From NCBI GenBank assembly GCA_963691775.1, contig OY829369.1:4216001-4280000 (forward strand): DNA of 64,000 nucleotides, written 5' to 3'. The position numbers and the translations under genes were made by a program. This document shows positions 15,881 through 25,604 of the stretch, one piece after another (positions within the stretch are counted from its first letter, which is position 1; each line of letters opens with the position of its first letter). The DNA is from JAZBPO01 sp963691775. Its GTDB lineage: Bacteria; Pseudomonadota; Gammaproteobacteria; Pseudomonadales; Azotimanducaceae. The notes under the pieces were generated by a model, which worked only from the letters and a program-made list of their open reading frames with translations, made no database searches and was not told the origin of the DNA.

Positions 15881-18308
15881 TCGCAGGCAGGCGTCGGGCG
15901 GCGCGAACGCTGTCGCAAAAGGCAGGATCGAGCACGCGACGTGCCCCTGCGAGGACCAGTCGCAGCGTTCGGTCGTAGTGGAAGCGTCCGCACACGTCTG
16001 GCGTGAGCACGCCGCGCGTTGCGAGCGCGCGTATGAAATGGCGGAACAGGGTTGCGTCGAAGAATTCCGGCGCGTCGACGCCGTGTAGACGTGCGAGGCG
16101 TCGCGCCGCAAGAACGCAGGCTGCCTCGAGTTGTTCTGCGGCCCAGGTTGTGGGTGGTTGAGCCTCGATCAGCGCTGCGGCGATGTACCAGCGTTCGAGG
16201 GTCGGCATGATCACCCTTGCCAGGCGCCGAAGCCGCGCGTGTTCCGCGGTGGACCGGCTCGGGGTGCGCAGTACATCGCCTTCGCGTTCAAGCAGGCCGA
16301 GGTCCACCAGAGCGTCGATCGACCGGGTGATCGCGGCCGCGTCGTCTTCGTCGTTGCCGGCGATATAGAGCTCACCCCGCAGATACGGCCGTACCGTGCT
16401 TGCCTCAAGCACAACTTCGCCATGGCGCAGCGTGCTCCGGTGCGCGAACAGCGCCGCGACGAGGGACGGCGTCGCGAACACGTGCAGGACGTTATTGCGA
16501 TACCAGGTCAGAAGCACCGTGTTGACTGGCCCGGCGCCAAGAATGTCACCGAGGGCGTGATCCGTCCGTTCGAGTAGTCCTAGCTTCTCCCCGTACGCTG
16601 TAATCGCATCGGCGTCGAGATCGGTAACCGACACGTTCGAGGCTGTCGATGCGTGCCTGGCGAGCGCGAGCAGGCAATCGAGCTGGGACGCCATCGTGTC
16701 CTCGTCGAGGGCTTGGCGCTCGGTCGCGAGGAGCGTCGTCGCGAGGGCAGCTACGGGTGTGACCGATGCTGCAGCGTTTATGCGCTGCTGTAGCGCCGTG
16801 CCGAGCGAAGCAACGGTGGGTCGCATCCAGGCGTCGTCTTCCAGCAGCTCGCCTCGTTGACTGCGCCAGTCTGGAGCCTGCTCGTCGAGAAAATCGTCGA
16901 GGACCAATGGCTCGCCGAAGCGGACGTGCACCGTGCCGAAGGACTGGCGCAGGAAGCGCGCGGAGCGAATTACGCCGGACAGAGATTCTGCTCGCTTGGC
17001 GCGGCCGCGCAGCTCCCCGAGGTAGCTCCTAGCCTCTACGACTTTCTCGTATCCGAAATACACCGGGACGAAGGCGAAGGGCCGGCCCCTGCTGCGTAGA
17101 CGGCTGCGTACGGTCATGCCGAGCATGCCGCCTCGCGGCGGCAGAAGCCGTCCCGTGCGACTCCGACCGCCTTCGACGAAGTACTCCACGGAAAAGCCAT
17201 TCGCGAAGACGCGATCGAGGTACTCCTCGAAGACGGCGGAATAGAGCGGATCGTCTCGGAAGCTCCGGCGCATGAAAAAGGCGCCGGCGCGGCGAAGCAG
17301 GGGGCCGATTACTGGGATGTTCAGGTTCTTGCCGGCGGCGACGTGCGGCAGCATGAGTCCGTTGTAGAAAAGCACGTAGCTCATCAGCAGATAGTCCATG
17401 TGGCTGCGATGGCTCGGTACGTAGATCAACGTGTGATCGCCGGCGATCTCCTTCACGGCTTCCACTCCGCCGAGATCAATCCCGTCGTAAAGCTTCGTCC
17501 ACAGCCAGGTCAGCGCGATGTCGAAGAAGCGGATGGCGGCAAAGGAGAGATCAGAGGCGATCTCCTTCGCGTGCCCGCGCGCCTCGTGGAGCGCCGCTGA
17601 CGCAGCGACGCCTTCGCGATCGGCATGGGCTGCTGCCGCGCGCCGAACGTTCCTCGATGCGACGACCCGATCGACCAGAGTGCGACGATGCGACAGATCC
17701 GGGCCGATCAGCGCTTCTCGCGCTTTGCGGAAATGCGTGCGCAGCAAACGTGCGGCGCGGCGCGTGCCGGCACTCGGCGGAGCCGTAGCGTCAATGATCT
17801 CGCCCAGATGCAGGGGCGGCCCGAAACGCACAAACAGGTGCGTTCGATCGAAAAGCACGCCCAGGCACCGGCGCAAACCGCTGGTGGCGGTCCAACGCTC
17901 GGACAGAAGCAGGCGCCACAGTGAGCCCTCACGATCCGGTGCGCGGCCCCAGAACACCGATACCGGGACCAGGGTGACGTCGCGGCCGTCGATTGCCGCC
18001 TGTATGCAGGCGTGGAGGGCCCGCGAGTCGCCGCGGGGCGTCGAGCGCTGACGCAGCCAACCGGCGTGCCGCGTCAGCGCAAAGACGCTGCGCGGTGATT
18101 GGGTATTGTCGTTGCCGGCCAGCTCGAGAGGCGCGCGGGCGGAGGGCGCATCGATGCGGGCTGCAGCAAGCTCGAGGGCGGCAAGATCAAGCGACGAAGG
18201 CCGCTGAAGGACGTAGCAGACCGTGCCGCATTCGGCGCCCAAGGGCTCGTTGTCGAGGACGGTCGGGCGCACCCAGCGACGGAGCAGGGCTATGAGCAGA
18301 TCGAGCAT
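15852..18308 (-). CDS. plsB: Glycerol-3-phosphate acyltransferase PlsB
   Basis: Inner-membrane enzyme that adds the first acyl chain to glycerol-3-phosphate, starting phospholipid synthesis. 818 residues (E. coli 807). The catalytic H(X4)D motif is in PSHRSHMDYLL; the other acyltransferase blocks AGAFFMRRSF, VEYFVEGGRSRTGR and VPVYFGYEKVVE follow in order. The N-terminal domain has the PlsB pattern VPVSVFWGRAPDRE. ATG 18308 is eight bases from the gspD stop, so it is probably the last gene of the minus-strand operon. Confidence 0.97.
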   Translation of the reverse strand: MLDLLIALLRRWVRPTVLDNEPLGAECGTVCYVLQRPSSLDLAALELAAARIDAPSARAPLELAGNDNTQSPRSVFALTRHAGWLRQRSTPRGDSRALHACIQAAIDGRDVTLVPVSVFWGRAPDREGSLWRLLLSERWTATSGLRRCLGVLFDRTHLFVRFGPPLHLGEIIDATAPPSAGTRRAARLLRTHFRKAREALIGPDLSHRRTLVDRVVASRNVRRAAAAHADREGVAASAALHEARGHAKEIASDLSFAAIRFFDIALTWLWTKLYDGIDLGGVEAVKEIAGDHTLIYVPSHRSHMDYLLMSYVLFYNGLMLPHVAAGKNLNIPVIGPLLRRAGAFFMRRSFRDDPLYSAVFEEYLDRVFANGFSVEYFVEGGRSRTGRLLPPRGGMLGMTVRSRLRSRGRPFAFVPVYFGYEKVVEARSYLGELRGRAKRAESLSGVIRSARFLRQSFGTVHVRFGEPLVLDDFLDEQAPDWRSQRGELLEDDAWMRPTVASLGTALQQRINAAASVTPVAALATTLLATERQALDEDTMASQLDCLLALARHASTASNVSVTDLDADAITAYGEKLGLLERTDHALGDILGAGPVNTVLLTWYRNNVLHVFATPSLVAALFAHRSTLRHGEVVLEASTVRPYLRGELYIAGNDEDDAAAITRSIDALVDLGLLEREGDVLRTPSRSTAEHARLRRLARVIMPTLERWYIAAALIEAQPPTTWAAEQLEAACVLAARRLARLHGVDAPEFFDATLFRHFIRALATRGVLTPDVCGRFHYDRTLRLVLAGARRVLDPAFCDSVRAARRLPAITPEGAVGA

Positions 18309-18316
18309 GCGTCCGC

Positions 18317-20263
18317 TCAGTTTAGTTGACGGCCGCGATAGAGCGTGTCGATCTCAGGCGCGGTATCGCCGCGCTCGCGACCGGGCACCAGCGTGTCGGC
18401 TCCGCCGACCTCCCAGACGCCTTCATACTTGCGCTGAGTGATGGCCTCGACGTCGTTCGCGTCGCGCAGCACCGTCGGACGGAGAAAGACCAGGAGATTG
18501 CGGCGCTCGCGCTCCTTCGAGGAGTTGCGGAACAGTCGACCTGCGATAGGAATATCTCCGAAGAACGGCACGCGGGTGTCGACTTCGGTGATGTTGTCCT
18601 GGATCAACCCCCCGAGCACGATTGTCTGGCCATCGTCCGCCAGGATCGTGGTCTCGATGTTGCGGGTGTTCGTGACGATGTCCGAGAAGCCCGCGTTGCT
18701 CACGATCGCCTGGTTCACGACCTGTGAGACTTCCTGATTCACCTCCAGACGCACGGCGTCGCCGTCGTGAATATGTGGCGTGACCTTCAGGATGATGCCC
18801 ACGTCCTCGCGCTGGATGGTCGTGAACGGGTTGTTGGCACCATCGTTGTTGGTCGTGAACGACCCCGTTCGAAACGGCACGTTCTGAGCAACAGTAATTG
18901 TCGCCTCGGCGTTGTCGAGGGTAAGGATGCTCGGCGTCGACAGCAGATTGGAGTCGTTGTTCGATTCCAGAGCCTGGATCACTGCGGCAAAGGAGACGCC
19001 GTTTGATAGCTTGGCAACGGATACGGAGGGATTCGTCTGGGCGCCCGCAGCGGCGAACAGATTGCCTGCGCTGATGTCGTCGGTTGTGTCGGCGTCCTCA
19101 TCAGCCAGGGCGCCCAGCAGCGTCGAGAGGGCGCCGCTCAGAGGGCTCACGATGAGCGGTACCGAGTCGCCTGAGCGATCGACCACGGCAAAGTCGACGC
19201 CGAGGGACATATCGTCGGCGATCGCGACCTCCACGATTGCGGCTTCGATCAGGACCTGCGTGCGACGCACATCGAGCTGATCGATGATCGTCGCGACTTC
19301 GATCATGGTGGTGGGGTCCGCGCGAACCACGATCGCGTTGAGCGATTTGTCTGGCCGAATCGTCGTGGGCACCGGCGTCTGTGCATCCCCGGTCTGCTGC
19401 GTGAGCAGGCCCTCGAGGATGGTCGTCACGTCCTCCGCGGCGCTGTGGCGGAGGCGAAAGACACGCGTCGCGCCGGTGTTTGAGGCCGGCGTGTCGAGGG
19501 TCTTGATCAGCTCGCTCAGTCGTTCAACGGGTAGCGCCTTGCCTCTAAGCACGAGGGAGTTGTTGCGGGCGTTGGCAACGACCTGGACCGCCTGTGGGCC
19601 CTTTGCTGCGCCGCCGATCTGTTCGGGTGCCAACTGTTCGAGGAGCGCGACCATGGTGTCCACGTAGGCCTCTGCAAGGGGCACCACGACCACCTGCTCG
19701 TCATCGGCCACGTCGATCTCGCGGATGATCGCTTCCATGCGGCGAATGTTCTCCGCGTGATCCGACAGGATGACAACGTTCGGATTGTCGACGGACGCGA
19801 CGTGACTGTATTGGGGAATGAGCGGGCGAAGGATCTTCACCAGCTCGCTCGACTCGACGTTCGTGGCCGGGATCACGCGGGTGATCATTTCTTCCCCGCG
19901 CAGATTTCGATCGAAATCGGACGGATTGGCGCTCTGCTTGGCGAGCGTTTGCTGGATGATCTTGACCACATCGCCGGTCGGGACTGCGGCAAAGCCATGT
20001 ACTCGCAAAACCGACAGAAACAGCTCGTAGACGCCTCCTTCATCAAGCGAGGCGGAGGAGATCACGGTGATCCGTCCCTTGACGCGCGGGTCAACGACGA
20101 AATTTCGGCCCGTGATGCGCGCAACCTGGGTGATGAACTCACCGATGTCCGCATCCTTCAGATTGATGCGGTAGTTCGACGCCTCGTCCTGCGCGGTCGC
20201 CGCGGGCGTGAAGCCCGAGAGCGCGAGCGTCAGAACCAGAACGAGCTGGGCGGTGCGTATCAC
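18317..20263 (-). CDS. gspD: Type II secretion system secretin GspD
   Basis: Forms the outer-membrane channel through which folded periplasmic proteins leave the cell. 648 residues from GTG 20263, with AGGGGAA just upstream. Signal peptide about 1-24 (VLVLTLALSGFTPAATAQ), N0 domain (NYRINLKDADIGEFITQVARI), three N1-N3-type domains, then the secretin domain (TPSILTLDNAEATITVAQNVPFRTGSF split by short loops, and VDTRVPFFGDIPIAGRLFR near the C-terminus). Follows gspC by 29 bases. The ATPase, platform and pseudopilin genes are not in the window. Confidence 0.96.
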   Translation of the reverse strand: MIRTAQLVLVLTLALSGFTPAATAQDEASNYRINLKDADIGEFITQVARITGRNFVVDPRVKGRITVISSASLDEGGVYELFLSVLRVHGFAAVPTGDVVKIIQQTLAKQSANPSDFDRNLRGEEMITRVIPATNVESSELVKILRPLIPQYSHVASVDNPNVVILSDHAENIRRMEAIIREIDVADDEQVVVVPLAEAYVDTMVALLEQLAPEQIGGAAKGPQAVQVVANARNNSLVLRGKALPVERLSELIKTLDTPASNTGATRVFRLRHSAAEDVTTILEGLLTQQTGDAQTPVPTTIRPDKSLNAIVVRADPTTMIEVATIIDQLDVRRTQVLIEAAIVEVAIADDMSLGVDFAVVDRSGDSVPLIVSPLSGALSTLLGALADEDADTTDDISAGNLFAAAGAQTNPSVSVAKLSNGVSFAAVIQALESNNDSNLLSTPSILTLDNAEATITVAQNVPFRTGSFTTNNDGANNPFTTIQREDVGIILKVTPHIHDGDAVRLEVNQEVSQVVNQAIVSNAGFSDIVTNTRNIETTILADDGQTIVLGGLIQDNITEVDTRVPFFGDIPIAGRLFRNSSKERERRNLLVFLRPTVLRDANDVEAITQRKYEGVWEVGGADTLVPGRERGDTAPEIDTLYRGRQLN

Positions 20264-20292
20264 GGTGTTCCCCTAGGATTGCCCAACCGCCG

Positions 20293-21294
20293 TTAGCGAA
20301 TGCGGGTGGTGACGAAGAAGCGGCGATCGCCGCGCTGAATCTCCAGACGCGCCGAGCCTGCGTCCATGATCGAGTCTATCTGCGCTCGATCCTGCTGGAT
20401 GTTGCCGACTGACTGGCCGTTCACGGAAAGCACCACATCTCCGGGCCGCAGTCCCACCTGGGCGAGGGTCGACGACGGTATCTCACCGCCAAGGCGGTAG
20501 CCGCCGCTCCCGCCGTCGCCGACAGGCTGAACGCCGTACTCTGCGAGCGTGCCTGTCGGGTCTACGTTCAGTCGCTCTGACAGATCCTGCAGGCGCGCGC
20601 GCATGCTGGGCTGTGCGCCTGCGCCTTCCCCCGGCGCGGACGCGCGAGCTGATCCGCTTGCGCGACTCTGGGCGATGGGCGCGCTGCGCCCTGGACTGCC
20701 GGACAGCGGCAGGGAAGCTCCGGGTCCGCTGTTACGGCCGCGCGTGGCTGACCGCTGGGGCCCAGCGGAGCCACTGCGGCCGGCAACGAAGGCGCCGCCG
20801 GGTGCCGCGTCGAAGAACTTCAGCGTTTCCAGCTGGCCTGCGCGGCGCAGGACGATCCGGTCGCCGAAGACTTCGACGAGGACCGCGTTGCCCGGCAAAC
20901 GGTCGCCGACCTTGTACAGTTTTCCGTCACGATTGCGCTCTGCGACGATGACCGAAGACTGCTCCGCCTCGTCGGCAAGGAATACGCCCTGGAGCTCGAG
21001 CTGCAGGCGTGTTTCGGGGGCGTCGGCCATGCGCTGCACGGTTTCCGTCTCCGTTTCCTCGGTCAGGACACCGAACAGATTCAGCGCGGCGATCTCTGCT
21101 GCCCCCAAGGGCGTTTGAGCAGATGAAACGATCGCCTCCGGGGCCGAAGTGGCTGGGGGTGCGGCGACGTCGGTCTCGGCACCGCCGATAAAGAACCAGA
21201 TGCCGCTGAGCAGTGTCGCGGCGCAGCCAAGGGCGCACGCCGCCGCGAGCGGTAGCGCCATGCGCTGCGGCAGGGTATCGGTGAGCGACGACAT
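20293..21294 (-). CDS. gspC: Type II secretion system protein GspC
   Basis: Bitopic inner-membrane protein that links the assembly platform to the GspD secretin. 333 residues: short cytoplasmic N-terminus, one membrane helix (about 14-36), homology-region domain (LQLELQGVFL, YKVGDRLPGNAVLVEVFGDRIVLRRAGQLE), a Pro/Ser/Arg/Gly-rich linker (about 175-230), and a C-terminal PDZ domain (LRPGDVVLSVNGQSV, LEIQRGDRRFFV). Length and domain order fit GspC with a PDZ rather than coiled-coil end. Confidence 0.93.
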   Translation of the reverse strand: MSSLTDTLPQRMALPLAAACALGCAATLLSGIWFFIGGAETDVAAPPATSAPEAIVSSAQTPLGAAEIAALNLFGVLTEETETETVQRMADAPETRLQLELQGVFLADEAEQSSVIVAERNRDGKLYKVGDRLPGNAVLVEVFGDRIVLRRAGQLETLKFFDAAPGGAFVAGRSGSAGPQRSATRGRNSGPGASLPLSGSPGRSAPIAQSRASGSARASAPGEGAGAQPSMRARLQDLSERLNVDPTGTLAEYGVQPVGDGGSGGYRLGGEIPSSTLAQVGLRPGDVVLSVNGQSVGNIQQDRAQIDSIMDAGSARLEIQRGDRRFFVTTRIR

Positions 21295-21367
21295 CAGGGG
21301 CGAAGGCCTCTGGCGTGGAAAGCACCGATTCTAGGCCCAGCGAGCGGGGCTGGCCACGCGCAGATCT

Positions 21368-22177
21368 TCATAGCACCTGCTCGGAGATCTCCACGACGAT
21401 GAGATCAGGGTCGGGTGGATCGGACCAGGGGTAGCCGGACATGGCTACGAAGCGGTAGCGCACGCGTACGTCTGCCCAGCCATCCGTATGGAGCACGATC
21501 TCAAGTAGCCCATGGCCTTCCGGATCAGTCACGACGACCAGTAGTGCACCATCTTCCATGCCGAGATCAGCGCTGAGGGCGGGAAAATCGGCGACGAAGC
21601 TGCTTCCGCCGAGGTCGTAGCGGACTTGTCCGCCTGACCAGTGCGCGCCGGCCTCCGCCTCCAGGAGACGGCCCGTCTCCAGTTGCGCGTGCGCATGGCC
21701 GTCGGCGATCGTGAGCGTTCCGGTCGGTTCTATGGCGTAGGGACGCAGGAAGCGGTCGAGTGTCGCTTCGCGGATCTCGACGTCCGTGCCCGACAGTTCG
21801 ACACGTCCGTCGTACGTGAGCGCGGCGCGCGTGGCGATGCTGTGGCCCGCCTCCTCGAGGCGAAGATCCGCCACGGCGCGGCCGCGAAACAGGTGCAGCG
21901 GTTTCAGGTGCCATGTGATGCGGCCGAGGAAGCGCTGCTCCACGAACAGATCTGCGGCGCCGTTCCCTAGGCGACCAGAAAGTGCAACGAGGCGGGCATT
22001 TGCATCGCTTGCCGTCAGCAGGCGCGCGGCAAGACCTGAGGGCGCAAAGAGCGCCAGTGCCGGGATCAGCAGCACCGTTGCCATGAGCACAATCAAGAGC
22101 GTTCGCAGTGCGCCGCCGCGAGCGTTGGAGCGTGTCGCCCAGGGGGAGCTCGGCGTGACGCGAGCGCGTCTGTTCAT
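21368..22177 (-). CDS. gspN: Type II secretion system protein GspN
   Basis: Accessory inner-membrane protein of type II secretion; present in some systems only and its exact role is unclear. 269 residues: basic N-terminus, one membrane segment (about 26-48), then a beta-rich periplasmic domain with the family-type stretches TASDANARLVALSGRLGNG, RVELSGTDVEI, and a C-terminus ending VVEISEQVL. Starts at ATG 22177, overlapping the dapE stop (ATGA), so it is translated from the dap operon. Assigned from pattern and from gspC-gspD directly downstream. Confidence 0.85.
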   Translation of the reverse strand: MNRRARVTPSSPWATRSNARGGALRTLLIVLMATVLLIPALALFAPSGLAARLLTASDANARLVALSGRLGNGAADLFVEQRFLGRITWHLKPLHLFRGRAVADLRLEEAGHSIATRAALTYDGRVELSGTDVEIREATLDRFLRPYAIEPTGTLTIADGHAHAQLETGRLLEAEAGAHWSGGQVRYDLGGSSFVADFPALSADLGMEDGALLVVVTDPEGHGLLEIVLHTDGWADVRVRYRFVAMSGYPWSDPPDPDLIVVEISEQVL

Positions 22178-23328
22178 GCGTGCGTGAGCAATTGCTCTGC
22201 GATGCGCTCGTAGGCGTCCGCGAGCGCGTGCAATTGGGCGATCGGAACGCGCTCGTCAACCTGGTGGATCGTTGCGTTGCATGGACCGAGCTCCACGACC
22301 TCGATCCCGTGCGGCGCGATGAAGCGACCGTCCGATGTGCCGCCGCCAGTGGATAGTTCCGGCTCGATCCCGCTCACTGCATCTATGGCGCCCCGCACGG
22401 CGTCAATGAGGGCACCCTGGCCCGTCAGGAAGGGCATGCCCGAGCGAACCCACTCGATCCGATACTCCAGTCCGTGCGCGTCCAGAATCTCGTGCACGGC
22501 GTGCTCCAGACCCTCGGCGGTTTGCTCGGTCGAGTAGCGAAAGTTGAACAGGGCTCGGAACTCGCCGGGTATGACGTTGGTGGCGCCCGTGCCCGCCGCA
22601 ACGTTCGAGATCTGGAAGGAGGTTGGTGGAAAGTGCTCGTTGCCTTCGTCCCAGGTCGTGTCCACCAGCTGTTGGAGGGCGGCGAGTGCCTGATGGACAG
22701 GATTGCGCGCGAGCTGCGGATAGGCGACGTGCCCCTGAATACCCATGACGCGCAGTTCGGCACCGAGGGAACCACGGCGACCGACTCGAACAACATCGCC
22801 CAGCACCTGGCCGCTAGATGGTTCGCCGACGATGCACCAATCCATGCGCTCTTCGCGCGCCAGGAGGCGATCCATGACTGCGCGGGTCCCGTGAAGAGCG
22901 GGGCCTTCTTCGTCGGACGTGAGCAGGAAGGCAATCCGGCCGGGCAGGTCTGGTCGCCGCTCGAGCAGGCGCTCGACGGCAATGATCATGGCCGCCAGGC
23001 TGCCCTTCATGTCCGCCGCACCGCGGCCGTGAACGTATTGCGCATCTACGACCGCGTCGAAGGGTGGCCAGTGCCAAGCGCTCGCGTCCCCCGTCGGCAC
23101 CACGTCCGTGTGTCCGGCGAAGACGAGTGTCGGTCCGGGCGGGCCGCGATGGGCCCACAGGTTGTCGACGTCTTCGGTCGGCATAGCCTCCAGCGTGAAG
23201 CCGAGCGCCTCGAGGCGCTCGCCGATGAGGCGCTGACAGTCCGCATCGTCCGGCGTCACCGAGGGCTGGCGGATCAGCTCCGTGGTGAATGCGACTATCG
23301 GGTCCTGGCCGTGCTCAGTTGTTTGCAT
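22174..23328 (-). CDS. dapE: Succinyl-diaminopimelate desuccinylase DapE
   Basis: Di-zinc hydrolase of the succinylase branch of lysine and meso-diaminopimelate synthesis. 384 residues from ATG 23328. Metal-binding motifs: GHTDVVP with the His and following Asp, GAADMKGSLAA with the bridging Asp, and DEEGPA with the general-base Glu. C-terminal TSDGRFIAPHGIEVVELGPCNATIHQ is typical. Overlaps dapD by 14 bases at its start and gspN by four at its stop. Confidence 0.97.
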   Translation of the reverse strand: MQTTEHGQDPIVAFTTELIRQPSVTPDDADCQRLIGERLEALGFTLEAMPTEDVDNLWAHRGPPGPTLVFAGHTDVVPTGDASAWHWPPFDAVVDAQYVHGRGAADMKGSLAAMIIAVERLLERRPDLPGRIAFLLTSDEEGPALHGTRAVMDRLLAREERMDWCIVGEPSSGQVLGDVVRVGRRGSLGAELRVMGIQGHVAYPQLARNPVHQALAALQQLVDTTWDEGNEHFPPTSFQISNVAAGTGATNVIPGEFRALFNFRYSTEQTAEGLEHAVHEILDAHGLEYRIEWVRSGMPFLTGQGALIDAVRGAIDAVSGIEPELSTGGGTSDGRFIAPHGIEVVELGPCNATIHQVDERVPIAQLHALADAYERIAEQLLTHA

Positions 23329-24340
23329 GGAGGGCCTCGTTCAATTCGATCGCGGATCGGTTGGTCCGGCATTCCAAACGTCCGGTTTCTGCGTTGTGGA
23401 TGAACAGGAGATCGTTCTGGCCTGAGAGCTCACGGCCCTTGACCACCCGCACCGCTGCACCGGCCTCGTCCAAGAGCGTGATCGGCGAACCTGCGGTGAC
23501 GTAGACGCCGGCCGCGATCGTGCATCGGTCGCCGAGGGAAATGCCGGTGCCCCCGTTTGCGCCGATGAGGCAGCGCTCACCGATGGAGACCCGCTCCTTG
23601 CCCCCGCCGGAAAGCGTGCCCATGGTGCTTGAACCGCCGCCAAGATCGGTTTCCGCACCCACCACTACGCCCTGCGAGATCCTACCCTCGATCATGCCAG
23701 CGCCGAGCGTACCGGCGTTGAAGTTGACCTGGCCTTCGTGCATCAGGGTCGTGCCCTCGCCGAGATAGGCCCCGAGGCGAATGCGAGACGCGTCTGCGAT
23801 GCGCACGCCCGCCGGGACGACGTAATCGACCATGCGCGGGAACTTGTCCACGCTGTGAACCGTGAGCGTCCGGCCGGCCGCGCGCGCACGCAATTGCGCC
23901 GCGGCCAGCTCGTTCACCGCGCACGGGCCTGCACTCGTCCAGGCGACGGTCGGTAGCGCCGCGAAGATACCCTCCAGGTTCAGACTGTTCGGCGTGACGA
24001 AGCGATGGCTCAGCAGGTGGAGTTTGAGATACGCCTCGCCGGTCGAGCCGATCGGATCATCGCCCTCGAGTACTGTAGCGACCTTGAGCATGCGCGCGCT
24101 GTGGAGCGCACGGGCGGTCTCTGCGAGCGCCGCTGCGCCGTGCGCGTCGAACATCTCTGTCATTCGAGCCAGGCGCGCATCGTCGACTTCCAGGGTGATC
24201 GAGCCGTCTATCGGGCCGAGCGCGTCGCGGATCGCCGTCGCCAGCCCTTCCTCCGGGGCGTGCAGCGGATGCGGGAAGTACACGTCGAGCACCGTGCCGT
24301 CTGCGGCGCGGTGCGCAAGGCCGAGACCAAAGGCAAGCAT
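23315..24340 (-). CDS. dapD: Tetrahydrodipicolinate N-succinyltransferase DapD (long form)
   Basis: Transfers succinyl from succinyl-CoA to tetrahydrodipicolinate. 341 residues, the longer Pseudomonas-type DapD rather than the about 274-residue enteric type. The C-terminal half is a left-handed beta-helix of hexapeptide repeats (IRLGAYLGEGTTLMHEG, FNAGTLGAGMIEGRIS, GGGSSTMGTLSGG, GANGGTGISLGDRC). The product feeds DapC and then DapE, which flank it. Confidence 0.96.
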   Translation of the reverse strand: MLAFGLGLAHRAADGTVLDVYFPHPLHAPEEGLATAIRDALGPIDGSITLEVDDARLARMTEMFDAHGAAALAETARALHSARMLKVATVLEGDDPIGSTGEAYLKLHLLSHRFVTPNSLNLEGIFAALPTVAWTSAGPCAVNELAAAQLRARAAGRTLTVHSVDKFPRMVDYVVPAGVRIADASRIRLGAYLGEGTTLMHEGQVNFNAGTLGAGMIEGRISQGVVVGAETDLGGGSSTMGTLSGGGKERVSIGERCLIGANGGTGISLGDRCTIAAGVYVTAGSPITLLDEAGAAVRVVKGRELSGQNDLLFIHNAETGRLECRTNRSAIELNEALHANN

Positions 24341-24377
24341 TCGTGGGCTCCTGAGATCGGGGGTGCGGATTCTAGCG

Positions 24378-25604
24378 CTAGCTGCGAGATGCGTGCGTTT
24401 CTATAAAGGCGCGCATGCGTATCGCAGCTTCGACGCAGTCTTCCAGCGGCGCGACCAGTGCGAGGCGCAAGCGTCCCACGCCGGGGTCGCCGGCGGGGCT
24501 GGGCCGTGAAAGATAGCGCCCGGGGAGCGAGAGCACATTCGTGGCTGCGTAAAGATCTCGCGCGAATGCCTCATCGTCGCCGGACCAGGCATCGGGTACG
24601 GCCGGCCAGAGGAAAAATCCTGCCTCGGGCCGAGGCACGTCGAGCGCCCCTTGGAGCAGGGGCAGCACGGCGTCGAACTTTGCTCTGTATTCGGCACGGT
24701 TTGCGGCCACGTGCGCTTCATCTGACCATGCGAGGATGCTCGCATGCTGAACGTGCACCGGCATTCCGCATCCGTGATAGGTGCGAAAGGCTCCGAATCG
24801 TTCTACGAGGCGAGCGTCGCCAGCAATGAAGCCTGACCGCAGCCCGGGCAGATTCGAGCGCTTGGAGAGGCTGTGCAGGACGAGGCAGCGCGCATAGTCA
24901 TCGCGGCCGTGGAGGCTGCACGCCTCGAGCAAACCCACGGGCGGTCGGGCCTCCTGCAGATAGATCTCCGAGTAGCATTCGTCCGCTGCGATGACGAAGT
25001 CGTGGCGGTCCGCTAGTTCGAGGACGCGCATCCAGGCCGCGGCGTCGAGCGCTGCACCGCAGGGGTTGCCTGGCGAGCACAGGTAGAGCAGGGCGCAGCG
25101 ATCCCAGGTGGCGGCGTCAACGGCTTCTAGATCCGCGAGCCAGTCCGAGCTCGCGGTGCACGGAAGATAGACGGGTTCGGCGCCGGCGAGGAGGGCCGCA
25201 CCTTCGTAGATCTGGTAGAAAGGGTTGGGCATGAGGACCGCCGCCTCCTCTGCCGGGTCGATCAGAGCCTGCGGCAGCGCAAAGAGCGCCTCTCTGGTGC
25301 CCGTGACAGGCAGCACCTGTGCCGGGCCGAGAGCCCCCGGTGCCAGCTCGAAGCGGTGCGTCAGCCAATCGGCGCAGGCGGACCGCAGCTCCGGTAGGCC
25401 AAGCGTTGGTGGGTATTTTCCCAGGCTCGCGCTCAGCGCGCGTGGATCGCGCAGCGTCTCGATCACGTCTGCAGGCGGCGCGTGGCGCGGCTCACCGATG
25501 GATAGGGGGATCGCCGAAAGATGCGCCGGGGGCGCCACGTCAGCCACAAGCGCACTCAGGCGCTGGAAGGGGTAGGGCTGGAGGCGTCGCAGCCCGGGAT
25601 TCAC
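24378..25604 (-). CDS. dapC: Succinyldiaminopimelate transaminase DapC
   Basis: PLP-dependent class I/II aminotransferase that makes N-succinyl-diaminopimelate using glutamate. 408 residues from GTG 25604, overlapping the glnD stop (GTGA). Starts with the family-like MNPGLRRLQPYPFQRL; cofactor-binding residues are in MPNPFYQIYEG, LCSPGNPCGAA and the lysine motif HSLSKRSNLPGLRSGF. Together with dapD and dapE it completes the succinylase branch. Confidence 0.96.
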   Translation of the reverse strand: MNPGLRRLQPYPFQRLSALVADVAPPAHLSAIPLSIGEPRHAPPADVIETLRDPRALSASLGKYPPTLGLPELRSACADWLTHRFELAPGALGPAQVLPVTGTREALFALPQALIDPAEEAAVLMPNPFYQIYEGAALLAGAEPVYLPCTASSDWLADLEAVDAATWDRCALLYLCSPGNPCGAALDAAAWMRVLELADRHDFVIAADECYSEIYLQEARPPVGLLEACSLHGRDDYARCLVLHSLSKRSNLPGLRSGFIAGDARLVERFGAFRTYHGCGMPVHVQHASILAWSDEAHVAANRAEYRAKFDAVLPLLQGALDVPRPEAGFFLWPAVPDAWSGDDEAFARDLYAATNVLSLPGRYLSRPSPAGDPGVGRLRLALVAPLEDCVEAAIRMRAFIETHASRS

